DNA of 64,000 nt, from contig NZ_JAFKCW010000002.1 of assembly GCF_017254835.1 (NCBI RefSeq), positions 62,001 to 126,000 on the forward strand, read 5' to 3'. How positions within the stretch are numbered: position 1 is the stretch's first letter; each line of letters opens with the position of its first letter. A program made the position numbers and the translations under genes. Source of the DNA: Algoriphagus aestuariicola. Lineage in GTDB: Bacteria > Bacteroidota > Bacteroidia > Cytophagales > Cyclobacteriaceae. The notes beneath the pieces are model-generated. The model made no database searches, was not told the origin of the DNA, and saw nothing but the letters and a program-made list of their open reading frames with translations. Positions 8,592-15,881 of this stretch are shown piece by piece.

Positions 8592-9836
8592 TCACGCAGC
8601 CATCTCCTTCAGGGCATTTACCAACTGATCCAACTCGGCGGTGGAAGTAAAGACGTTTGGACAGATTCTGCATCCTTTGATTCCGGCGCCGTCTATCGGA
8701 GCAGTGTAGATTTTATACTTCTCAAAAAGCACCTTTCCCATATCTGCGGGCGTCATTTTCTCGACCCATACATTGCCTATCCCACAGCACCGCTCCGCTT
8801 CCACAGGGGTATTCACACTAATACCGGGGTGGTTTCTTACCTGGTCAGACCAGTATTTTTGCAGATATCGTAGACGGTCTTCTTTCCTTTTTCCCCCGAT
8901 ACGGTTGTGGAATTCAATCGCATCAATTACCGTCAAATCCGTGTGCACCGGATGGGTTCCGATCTGATTGAGATAGGCGATGGTTTTGAGTTCCAAATTT
9001 CCAGGCGCCAAGAGAGGCTGAATCTTTGTGATTTTCTCCTTTTTCACGAAAAGCATCCCGCAACCCAAGGGTACGCTTAACCATTTGTGAAGGCTGCTGC
9101 CATAGTAGTCACAGTCCAGCTCATGGAGATCAAAGGTAAACTGGCCAACCGCGTGGGCTCCGTCTAGCATGATCTCCACGCCATGCTCGTGGGCCATATC
9201 CGCTATCTTTCGTACTGGCAGGATTTGGCCGGTGATATTCACGATGTGCGGCACCATCATCAGCTTGGTCTTGGGAGTGATTGCCCTTCGATACACTTCC
9301 ACGATTTCCTCATCGCTGCCTGGATGAGTGGGGATATCTACCTTCACGGTCTTGATTCCCCATCGTCTAGATGCCAGCTCAAACATTGTCTGCATCGTTC
9401 CATAGTCTTGATTGGCGTAGATTGCCTGATCGCCTGCGGTCCAAGGGTAGCCAGAGATAATCAGATCCAATGACTCCGTTGTATTCCGGGTCAAAATCAC
9501 TTCTTCGGCAGATACTCCGAGTAATTCGGCGACGGCGGCGGCAGATTTGGCTTTGTTTTCGAACTGCACAGTACGCATGTAGTAAGCGGCTTGATAGTTG
9601 ATCTCCCGGATGTGGTTCATATACTTTTCCAGGGTTTCTTCTGGGAGAAAACAGTAGTTTCCATTTTCCAAATTGATATAATCCGGATTGAGTCGGTATC
9701 CTTTCCTGAGTTGGGCCCAAAAATCATCCGCTGAAAAATCAATATTGTTTAAAGAAAAAGCATTGGACTTTTGGGGTATCAGCGTGGTGCCAAAGCCGGC
9801 GACAGCCAGTGATTTAAGGAAAGTTCGTTTTTTCAT
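8592..9836 (-). CDS. PLP aminotransferase class V, isopenicillin-N-epimerase-like, exported
   Basis: 414-residue fold-type I PLP enzyme. The start at 9834-9836 gives an N-terminal signal-like segment (MKKRTFLKSLAVAGFG), with a KR-x-FLK core that resembles a Tat signal but lacks a strict twin arginine; an upstream in-frame ATG would only add a poor leader. The PLP aspartate is in LDGAHAVGQF and the Schiff-base lysine in SSLHKWLSVPLG. ENGNYCFLPEE and ILTRNTTESLD match cysteine-desulfurase-like and epimerase-like family members. Substrate unknown. An exported PLP enzyme of this kind is common in Bacteroidetes but not functionally defined. It is followed closely upstream (14 bases) by a zinc-ribbon microprotein gene on the same strand. 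Confidence 0.85.
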   Translation of the reverse strand: MKKRTFLKSLAVAGFGTTLIPQKSNAFSLNNIDFSADDFWAQLRKGYRLNPDYINLENGNYCFLPEETLEKYMNHIREINYQAAYYMRTVQFENKAKSAAAVAELLGVSAEEVILTRNTTESLDLIISGYPWTAGDQAIYANQDYGTMQTMFELASRRWGIKTVKVDIPTHPGSDEEIVEVYRRAITPKTKLMMVPHIVNITGQILPVRKIADMAHEHGVEIMLDGAHAVGQFTFDLHELDCDYYGSSLHKWLSVPLGCGMLFVKKEKITKIQPLLAPGNLELKTIAYLNQIGTHPVHTDLTVIDAIEFHNRIGGKRKEDRLRYLQKYWSDQVRNHPGISVNTPVEAERCCGIGNVWVEKMTPADMGKVLFEKYKIYTAPIDGAGIKGCRICPNVFTSTAELDQLVNALKEMAA

Positions 9837-9850
9837 GTTAAGGTCAGGTA

Positions 9851-10006
9851 TTAGATCAAGTAGGAAAGCAGCCAAACGAGTGCAAGTAGAACCGCGGTCC
9901 ATGTGATCCAGGCCGCCCGTTGGGGAAACTCAAACTGGCAAATAGGACAAACTTTGACTCTCGCATCTACCTGCATAGCACAGGACGGGCATTCTTTCGT
10001 TTTCAT
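9851..10006 (-). CDS. 51-residue zinc-ribbon membrane microprotein
   Basis: Short ORF starting at ATG 10004-10006. Two CPxC knuckles (ECPSCAMQV and VCPICQFEF) form a probable zinc ribbon over residues 5-26, followed by a single transmembrane helix (about residues 32-50) that ends the protein. This layout, a double CPxC ribbon plus a C-terminal anchor, is seen in small UPF0547/zinc-ribbon proteins. A longer in-frame reading upstream has no coding character and overlaps the divergent DsbA-like gene. Function unknown; it could be a membrane-tethered adaptor. Confidence 0.7.
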   Translation of the reverse strand: MKTKECPSCAMQVDARVKVCPICQFEFPQRAAWITWTAVLLALVWLLSYLI

Positions 10007-10066
10007 GGCTTGAGTGAACTCTTTGGGCACACAAATGATTTGGAAGATAATCAAATCAACCAATCC

Positions 10067-10777
10067 ATGAAAATCGAAATCTGGTCGGACGTCGTTTGTC
10101 CGTTCTGTTACATCGGAAAAAGGAAACTGGAAAAAGCGCTCGACAAATTTCCCCACAAGGAAAAGGTGGAAATCGAGTGGAAGAGCTTTCAGCTCAACCC
10201 GGGTCAGAAGACCAATCCCAATATCAGTACGCTGGAGCATCTATCACATTCTAAAGGCTGGTCTATGGAGCAGACTCGGGAGATCACTGCAAACGTCGTA
10301 AATATGGCAGCAGGACAGGGCTTGGACTTCAACTTTGACAAGGCCGTAGTCGCCAACACAAAAAACGCCCATCGCTTGATCCATTTGGCCAAAAATGAGG
10401 GCAGGGGAGGTGAAATGAAAGAGCGTCTACTCAAGGCCTATTTTTCCGAAGGGAAAAACCTGGATGATCCCGATACGCTTATTTCTCTCGGAAGTGAGAT
10501 AGGCTTGGCCAAGGATAAAATCAAAGCTATGCTTGAATCAGACTCCTATGAAGATACTGTAGATCAAGATATCTATGAATCCAGACAACTAGGAGTAAGG
10601 GGAGTTCCTTTCTTTGTTTTGGATAGGAAATTTGGCATCTCGGGAGCGCAGGCAGACGAGGTGTTTGATCAAACTCTGGAAAAGGCCTGGGCAGAATATA
10701 CCAAAGAAAATCCAATTCTTACTATGGCAGGAACGGAGTCCGGCGAAAGCTGTGATGTGGACGGGAATTGCATCTAG
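10067..10777 (+). CDS. DsbA-family oxidoreductase, FrnE-like
   Basis: 236-residue thioredoxin-fold protein with an N-terminal CPFC active site (Cys11, Cys14) in VVCPFCYIGKRK, a helical insertion, and the cis-proline loop GVRGVPFFV. It has no signal peptide, so it is predicted cytosolic, as FrnE proteins are. The start at 10067 was chosen because residues upstream of it have no family similarity. Members act as disulfide isomerases or 2-hydroxychromene-2-carboxylate isomerase-like proteins; the exact substrate cannot be told. It is transcribed divergently from the zinc-ribbon gene, with 60 bases between them, and ends at a strong terminator. Confidence 0.9.
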   Translation: MKIEIWSDVVCPFCYIGKRKLEKALDKFPHKEKVEIEWKSFQLNPGQKTNPNISTLEHLSHSKGWSMEQTREITANVVNMAAGQGLDFNFDKAVVANTKNAHRLIHLAKNEGRGGEMKERLLKAYFSEGKNLDDPDTLISLGSEIGLAKDKIKAMLESDSYEDTVDQDIYESRQLGVRGVPFFVLDRKFGISGAQADEVFDQTLEKAWAEYTKENPILTMAGTESGESCDVDGNCI

Positions 10778-10800
10778 GACGACTGGAGTAAAAACAAACG

Positions 10801-10854
10801 AAAATCCCGCAGGATCTTTTGAGAACATGTCTCAGCGATCTTGCGGGATTTTTT
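10801..10854 (+). terminator. Rho-independent terminator after the FrnE-like gene
   Basis: AAAATCCCGCA (10801-10811) pairs with TGCGGGATTTT after an imperfect inner stem (GATC/GATC), followed by a run of six T. Confidence 0.8.
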
Positions 10855-10930
10855 AATTGGTGATAGTCCCGAGTCACTTTTGACTGGATAGATATCTGCC
10901 AAAGTCGAACGCTGGGTTTGTAGTGTCAAT

Positions 10931-11854
10931 TTACCAGACTCCTCTGTATTTCATCTTTAGTGTGTAGACCGACCCCATGGCTGTGATGAACAAGGTTTTT
11001 CGATCTAGAGCGCCAAAGCAGACATTTGCCGTCCAGTTTTCGGGTACGGGGATATGGGCGATCTGCTCACCGCTTTTGTCAAAGACTGTGACGCCATTTC
11101 CCGTCAGATATAGATTTCCGCGCTCGTCTATCGTCATTCCGTCTGATCCCATTTCGCAGAAAAGCGTCTTGTTGGTCAGATAGCCATCTTCTTGGATGTC
11201 ATACTTCCAGGTCTTTTTGGCCCCGATATCCGCCACATAGAGCGTCTTTCCGTCGGGAGTGCCGACGATGCCATTGGGCTGGGTTAGGTCCTCCGCTACT
11301 CGGAAAAGCTCCGTACGATCTGCAGATAGGAAATACACATGTTTACCATCTTGTTCGGCTTCCTTACCACGTATTCCCTCCCAATAATCCCTTGGATACA
11401 GTGGGTCGGTGAAGTACAAACCACCCTTGGGCCTGACCCAAACGTCGTTCGGCCCATTTAGTTTTTTCCCTCTGAAAGAAGACACGATCACCTTCCCTTC
11501 TCCGGTATTTTGGTCGATTTCCCAGAGTTCATTGTTCAAGTCGGCTGCAGCGATCAAGGTGCCGTCCAGCTGGAAATACAAACCGTTGGATCGACCGGCA
11601 CCTTCTTTGAACAGCGTAATCTGGTTACTGTTGGAATTCCAGCGATAAATCTTGTCATTTGGCTGGTCAGTGAAAAAGACGTCTCCCATTCGATTGATGG
11701 CGGGTCCTTCGGTGAAACTAAATCCATCCTGGACTTTGACAAGCTCTGCGCCCTTGGCGACGATCCCTTTTTTGTCTTCGATCTGGGCGAAGAGAGAAGA
11801 AGCCGCGAATAGCAGTGCCGATAAGGCGAGGGCAGTTTTGGAGGGTTTGTTCAT
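10931..11854 (-). CDS. SMP-30/gluconolactonase-family exported lactonase
   Basis: 307-residue six-bladed beta-propeller with a signal peptide (residues 1-23, cut after SSLFA). Conserved metal-site blocks are FTEGPAINRMGDVFFTD, LNGPNDVWVRPKGGLYFTDPLYP and QPNGIVGTPDGKTLYVAD, which hold the Glu, Asn and Asp metal ligands of the family. Members hydrolyse sugar lactones such as gluconolactone. It follows a TolB-like propeller gene by 10 bases, so the pair is co-transcribed. The physiological lactone is unknown. Confidence 0.88.
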   Translation of the reverse strand: MNKPSKTALALSALLFAASSLFAQIEDKKGIVAKGAELVKVQDGFSFTEGPAINRMGDVFFTDQPNDKIYRWNSNSNQITLFKEGAGRSNGLYFQLDGTLIAAADLNNELWEIDQNTGEGKVIVSSFRGKKLNGPNDVWVRPKGGLYFTDPLYPRDYWEGIRGKEAEQDGKHVYFLSADRTELFRVAEDLTQPNGIVGTPDGKTLYVADIGAKKTWKYDIQEDGYLTNKTLFCEMGSDGMTIDERGNLYLTGNGVTVFDKSGEQIAHIPVPENWTANVCFGALDRKTLFITAMGSVYTLKMKYRGVW

Positions 11855-11864
11855 AGGTTAGGGG

Positions 11865-12758
11865 TTAATTGCGTTGCATTACGAAAACAAGCTTATTCAA
11901 ATCTTGGCTGTAAGCCATTCTGCTGATAGTATGGTGGCTGTCTGAAGCGATAGCTCCAATTGATGTCCAGTTTGGCTCTGATGCTTTTTTGACGAATATC
12001 TCATTTCCACGTGCCATGAGGAGATGATTTTTGTCCAGCCAGATAAAATCCTGTGAGCCAGCTAGCGTATTTCCCAAGTCATGGTACTTTCTTTTTTTGA
12101 AATCATAGGAGGAGATCTTGTTGATCTCACCGGCAGGATCTGTTTTCTGATTGCCCATATCGACAAAGCTGATTTCCGAGGTCTTTGGTCTCCGCTTGAT
12201 GGCGCGCCCTACCCAAGGGGCGATTTCCTCGACGTTTCCTTTGCCCCAAGCATATACAAGCCTATTAGGGTCCCCCAAAACGAACATTGCAGCCTTATTG
12301 TCATACCAATCGTAGTAGCCGACCGGAGCAATATCGTCGTAAAGTAACTCTGCAGGTTCGCCGGAAACTGGATACAGCCAAAGACGCTGGGTGCTATCCG
12401 GTTCCATCACCACCGCAGAAATATACTGTTTACAGTCAGTGAGGGCAGGGGAAAATTCGCTTCTGTCCGAAGTCTTGGAAAAGTTGGTGAAGTTTCCCGT
12501 TCGGAAGCTGTAAAGAATGATGTCACTGTTGCCTTTGTCATCAGCGGCGGAGAAAACCAATTCTGAATCATTGATAAAGCTGGGTTGATTGTCGTACTCA
12601 GGCCGATCGGTTAGAGGCTTCGCAGTTTGAGGCAATAGGTGCAGATTTCCACCTGTTCCCTCTGTGTCCACCACCCAAAGGTCAAAACCGCCCTGAGCGA
12701 CAGATATTTGGACTTCAAAGAAAAACAAGAGAAGCAACACGGACTGGAATCTATTCAT
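11865..12758 (-). CDS. Exported TolB-like beta-propeller protein
   Basis: 297 residues when started at ATG 12756-12758, which gives a clean signal peptide (FQSVLLLLFFFEVQISVAQ). The rest shows WD40/TolB-like repeats such as PEYDNQPSFINDSELVFSA and DRSEFSPALTDCKQYISAV, with about five blades. No catalytic motif is seen. An in-frame upstream start adds 47 residues lacking a signal and is unlikely. It is the first gene of a two-gene unit with the SMP-30 lactonase. Probably a periplasmic binding or scaffold propeller; function unknown. Confidence 0.75.
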   Translation of the reverse strand: MNRFQSVLLLLFFFEVQISVAQGGFDLWVVDTEGTGGNLHLLPQTAKPLTDRPEYDNQPSFINDSELVFSAADDKGNSDIILYSFRTGNFTNFSKTSDRSEFSPALTDCKQYISAVVMEPDSTQRLWLYPVSGEPAELLYDDIAPVGYYDWYDNKAAMFVLGDPNRLVYAWGKGNVEEIAPWVGRAIKRRPKTSEISFVDMGNQKTDPAGEINKISSYDFKKRKYHDLGNTLAGSQDFIWLDKNHLLMARGNEIFVKKASEPNWTSIGAIASDSHHTISRMAYSQDLNKLVFVMQRN

Positions 12759-13031
12759 ATGGGGACTTTCTAAGGCGTCCAAAATACAAAATGAAGCCAA
12801 TAATGGCGTGGTAAAACTGATTTTATGATTTGCTTGTTGGAGAAACTTGAGCCCCTGACAAAAGTACAGAAGACCGACCCTCGATAAATCGGAGGTCATA
12901 AAACCCGAAAATCTTGTTCAGATACGGACACATTTTTGTTCGTTATTCACCCAAGCTTTTTCCTCCAACCCTTAAATCACGCGATTTGGGCCATGTTTGG
13001 CAGCTGGCACCTTTTTCGTACTTTGAGAGCC

Positions 13032-13337
13032 ATGAAGCAAATCGCTGCATACTTGAGTCGGCTACCGTTGGAGCTGTTGTTTTGGATAGGGAGCTTGATT
13101 GCTATCCTGATCCTTGACCCACATTCTGGCAGCCATCTGAGCCTTTGCCCGCTCAGTCAGCTCGGCTTCGAGTGGTGTCCCGGATGTGGATTGGGCAGGT
13201 CGATGAATCTCCTGGCGCACGGAGATTTCAAGGCTTCTTGGTCCATGCATCCACTCGCCATTCTGGCCTATGCAGTGATTTTCCACAGGATTTGGAGACT
13301 TGTCAAAAACCTTAAAACAACACACAATTATGGCTAA
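13032..13337 (+). CDS. DUF2752 membrane protein
   Basis: 101-residue protein with two predicted transmembrane helices (about residues 12-28 and 72-88) and, between them, the DUF2752 block CPLSQLGFEWCPGCGLGRSMN, rich in cysteine. The start at 13032 is supported by where family similarity begins. Its stop overlaps the start of the next gene, a TM2-domain protein, by 8 bases. DUF2752 and TM2 proteins often occur together in Bacteroidetes. Biochemical role unknown. Confidence 0.85.
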   Translation: MKQIAAYLSRLPLELLFWIGSLIAILILDPHSGSHLSLCPLSQLGFEWCPGCGLGRSMNLLAHGDFKASWSMHPLAILAYAVIFHRIWRLVKNLKTTHNYG

Positions 13338-13710
13338 TGTATTGAGACACCTTCCAGAACTGGAAGGAATGGAACTGGGCTACATCCAGGGATTGATGAA
13401 AAGCATGGATGAAGACCAAGCGTCACTATTTGCGCAGGTGTATCGCGCCAGAAGAAAGGACGCACAAATGATACTGATTCTGACCCTGATCGGGTTCTTT
13501 GGATTCGCCGGCCTGCATCGTTTCATCTTGGGGCAGATTGGACTGGGAATCCTGTATATCCTGACTGTGGGTTTGTGCTTCATCGGTACAATCGTCGATC
13601 TTGTCAACTACAAGAGCCTGGCCTATGAATACAACGTCAAAATGGCCCATGAGACCTTGGCTATGATTTCCAACCATTTTCCCAACATGGGAAGCACGAC
13701 TACAATCTGA
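13330..13710 (+). CDS. TM2-domain membrane protein
   Basis: 126-residue protein. The N-terminal 50 residues are charged and probably cytoplasmic; residues 51-105 form the TM2 domain, two helices joined by a short loop with the conserved FFGFAGLHRFILGQIGLGILY pattern. Started at 13330, where it overlaps the DUF2752 stop. Family function unknown; TM2 domains are tied to membrane-localised signalling in some eukaryotes. A strong terminator follows 24 bases later. Confidence 0.88.
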   Translation: MANVLRHLPELEGMELGYIQGLMKSMDEDQASLFAQVYRARRKDAQMILILTLIGFFGFAGLHRFILGQIGLGILYILTVGLCFIGTIVDLVNYKSLAYEYNVKMAHETLAMISNHFPNMGSTTTI

Positions 13711-13733
13711 TTTCTTACCGACCACTAGTGACC

Positions 13734-13766
13734 AAAGCCCCGATTCCTCGGGGCTTTAATTTTTTC
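13734..13766 (+). terminator. Rho-independent terminator after the TM2 gene
   Basis: AAAGCCCCGA (13734-13743) pairs with TCGGGGCTTT (13748-13757), then AATTTTTT. Confidence 0.85.
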
Positions 13767-13803
13767 CTGTGGACAGACAAATAGTAAATGAGTGCTTAAT
13801 CCC

Positions 13804-14511
13804 CTACCAGTTGTCTTCATCTTCAATGTCCGATACCTTGTCCAAATCATCTCCAAAAACCGCTTTTCCCCGACCCGAAAGAAGAAGGTGAAACTTTCCG
13901 AGTAAAGCCCCAGCAGAAACCAATTCCTCATAAGAGGCTTGGGAAATATGCATTGGCAGCTCCAGCAGGTTTTGGTCTTTCTGGGAAAAGGGAGGGGGAA
14001 TTGACGAATCAAAGTAAAAAGGCCACATGGTCTTTGCGCAGCTGATCCCCCAAAAGTCCATCGGAAACCTTTCGGCATAGGAATTCAATCGTTCATTGAT
14101 TTCTTCAAAAAACCGCTGCGTCTCTGCTAATCTGATGCGGGAGCCAGCACGGGATTTTCCCTTAGTTTTCAAGTGTTTAATTTGTGAGAATCCCTGTTTT
14201 TGTCGTACCATATAGGCTCTGAGCACCTTGTGGTCGAGCAGTGCTCCCTGATGAAAATATCCTACGGCTGCCTGTCCCGCACGGATCAAAACCAGTGAGA
14301 AATGGGAATCGGACTTTTCGCTGAACCCCTCTGCACCCAGCCAGTTTTGTGTCAGTGGAAGATAGATCTTGGCTAGCCATCCGTCAGCGCCTTCGATGAT
14401 CAGCTGATGTTTCATGGCTAGGTAGGATTGAGAAAAACCCTTCCCCGCCGCCATAGCCAGCAGGCTTTCTGCCCGGTCTCGATTGATCTCTCGTGCTTGG
14501 GGAATATTCAT
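13804..14511 (-). CDS. VLRF1-domain protein, bacterial Vms1/ANKZF1-like peptidyl-tRNA hydrolase homologue
   Basis: 235-residue soluble protein. Residues 72-145 resemble the eRF1-like VLRF1 domain of eukaryotic Vms1/ANKZF1: HKVLRAYMVRQKQGFSQ (94-110) followed by a basic SRAGSRIRLAE segment (120-130) and a long helix. Gln110 in GFSQ is at the place of the catalytic GxxQ glutamine that releases nascent chains from tRNA on stalled 60S subunits. Vms1's zinc finger and ankyrin parts are absent; the C terminus is acidic (DIEDEDNW). Inferred role: release of peptidyl-tRNA in ribosome-associated quality control. It is divergent from the HEAT-like gene, 49 bases apart. Recognition comes from motif memory, not a search. 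Confidence 0.68.
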   Translation of the reverse strand: MNIPQAREINRDRAESLLAMAAGKGFSQSYLAMKHQLIIEGADGWLAKIYLPLTQNWLGAEGFSEKSDSHFSLVLIRAGQAAVGYFHQGALLDHKVLRAYMVRQKQGFSQIKHLKTKGKSRAGSRIRLAETQRFFEEINERLNSYAERFPMDFWGISCAKTMWPFYFDSSIPPPFSQKDQNLLELPMHISQASYEELVSAGALLGKFHLLLSGRGKAVFGDDLDKVSDIEDEDNW

Positions 14512-14548
14512 TTCAGTGGCAAAACAATTGGCTATCTTTGCGCAAAGA
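14511..14548 (+). promoter_or_regulatory. Candidate promoter with 14-bp palindrome upstream of the HEAT-like gene
   Basis: TATCTTTG at 14533-14540 fits the -7 box TAnnTTTG exactly, with TTTC (14511-14514) 18 bases upstream as a -33 box. A perfect 14-bp palindrome, TCTTTGCGCAAAGA (14535-14548), overlaps the -7 box and the likely start site, so a dimeric repressor could bind there and affect both divergent genes. Confidence 0.45.
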
Positions 14549-14560
14549 AATCAAAAAATC

Positions 14561-15082
14561 ATGCAGGAAGAAATTCAGAAGCTTTTTGACAAAATGTGCG
14601 ACCCCAAAGAGTCAGAGGCGTATTACTTCGCCGACAAATTGGGCGGGATGGCCGATGAAGTGACGAAAGACCAGCTCATCCAGCTTGTCAAAGGCGACTC
14701 TTGGGAGATAGCTTACCTGGCCTGTCGCGCACTGTCCAAAACTCCCTATCAGGAAGAGGCGCTGGAGGCGATCTTCGGAGCTATTTTTGACAAAAAAAAC
14801 AAATCCGTCCAAGGTGCTTTCGTCCAGATTTTAGAGGAATTTGAGCTCAGCAATAGTTTTGTGGATATTTTCCGCGTGTACCTTTTTGGTAACTTCAAAG
14901 CTTCTACGCTTGCGAAAGACTATCTCGATGAGGTGGAGTTTGATATTACTCCCCGGACGATACGCAAGGCGGAGAAACACTGGAACCACTACATTCATAA
15001 TCCAGAGGACGAGGGAAGCCTACAGTTAAAAAAGTCTGAAGTGGAGCCTATGCTGAAGGAGATGAAGGAACTTTTTGAATAG
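14561..15082 (+). CDS. HEAT-repeat-like soluble protein
   Basis: 173-residue, all-helical, acidic protein started at 14561. The pattern of paired helices (SESEAYYFADKLGG, DSWEIAYLACRALSKTP, NKSVQGAFVQILEEF) is typical of HEAT or PBS-lyase-like repeats used as protein-binding scaffolds. No enzymatic residues or signal peptide are seen. The in-frame region upstream of the chosen ATG lies inside the divergent gene and its promoter. Function unknown. Confidence 0.75.
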   Translation: MQEEIQKLFDKMCDPKESEAYYFADKLGGMADEVTKDQLIQLVKGDSWEIAYLACRALSKTPYQEEALEAIFGAIFDKKNKSVQGAFVQILEEFELSNSFVDIFRVYLFGNFKASTLAKDYLDEVEFDITPRTIRKAEKHWNHYIHNPEDEGSLQLKKSEVEPMLKEMKELFE

Positions 15083-15239
15083 CAGAAAACCAAGGAGGTC
15101 TTGATATTTGGAAAGGAGATGGGGATTTTGTCAACATTTCCTTTATTTCTTTCCGAACACTTCCGCGCTGTAGTAAAAACTGAGGAATTATTTTCCGAGA
15201 GCAAACACAACAAATTCATTTCTAAGCAGTTAAAAAGGC

Positions 15240-15863
15240 ATGAAGAAGTTGGAGGTAATTGAGTTGCACCATGAGTTTTTTGAGGATTTTGAGTTTCAAT
15301 TTCACTCAACTCATTTGCTCTTTTACAAACCTTTCCCCCAAGGCCAGCAGGTCATTTTTGTCCATTACACTGAAAATTCAGACCAAGCGTATTTGGAATA
15401 CAGTTTCGGAGTACGGATAGACGCGGTCGAAAAAATCATCCATAGATTTCTGCCTACACTGAAAGGATACTCAGAACGTTCGATTACCCTGATCCAAACT
15501 CCGGACGGAATCAGTGGCAATATTCCAAATAGATTTGATGTCAAAAGCGATAGCATACTGGCAGATGCCATAGGTGCCGCCGAGAAGTTTTTTGTGTCGG
15601 AGGGATTTCCTTGGATGGATAAGATGATCGATCCGAAAAACCTTGAGAATGAGTTTGCCCTGCAGAAGGATCAGGGATTTAAGACCCACAACTTTGTTTA
15701 CAATTCCTTTCGTGGTGCCACGCTTGCCAAGTTGTACAATGCGGCAGACTATCCCATTTTAAGGGCGTTCTATTTGGAGCAGATCAAACAACGTGAAATG
15801 ACGCCTTTTACGATTGCTTCTTTTCTTCAACTGTTGAATTACCTGGATCATCTCGAAGTTTGA
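15240..15863 (+). CDS. Conserved-looking hypothetical protein, 207 aa
   Basis: Cytosolic protein with no signal or membrane segment and no recognised domain. It is aromatic-rich at the N terminus (HHEFFEDFEFQFH) and mixed alpha/beta by pattern. Good codon use and full-length openness support a real gene. It is a single-gene unit, convergent with hrpB 18 bases downstream. No function can be offered. Confidence 0.65.
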   Translation: MKKLEVIELHHEFFEDFEFQFHSTHLLFYKPFPQGQQVIFVHYTENSDQAYLEYSFGVRIDAVEKIIHRFLPTLKGYSERSITLIQTPDGISGNIPNRFDVKSDSILADAIGAAEKFFVSEGFPWMDKMIDPKNLENEFALQKDQGFKTHNFVYNSFRGATLAKLYNAADYPILRAFYLEQIKQREMTPFTIASFLQLLNYLDHLEV

Positions 15864-15881
15864 TTGCGCCCAGATTCCGAA

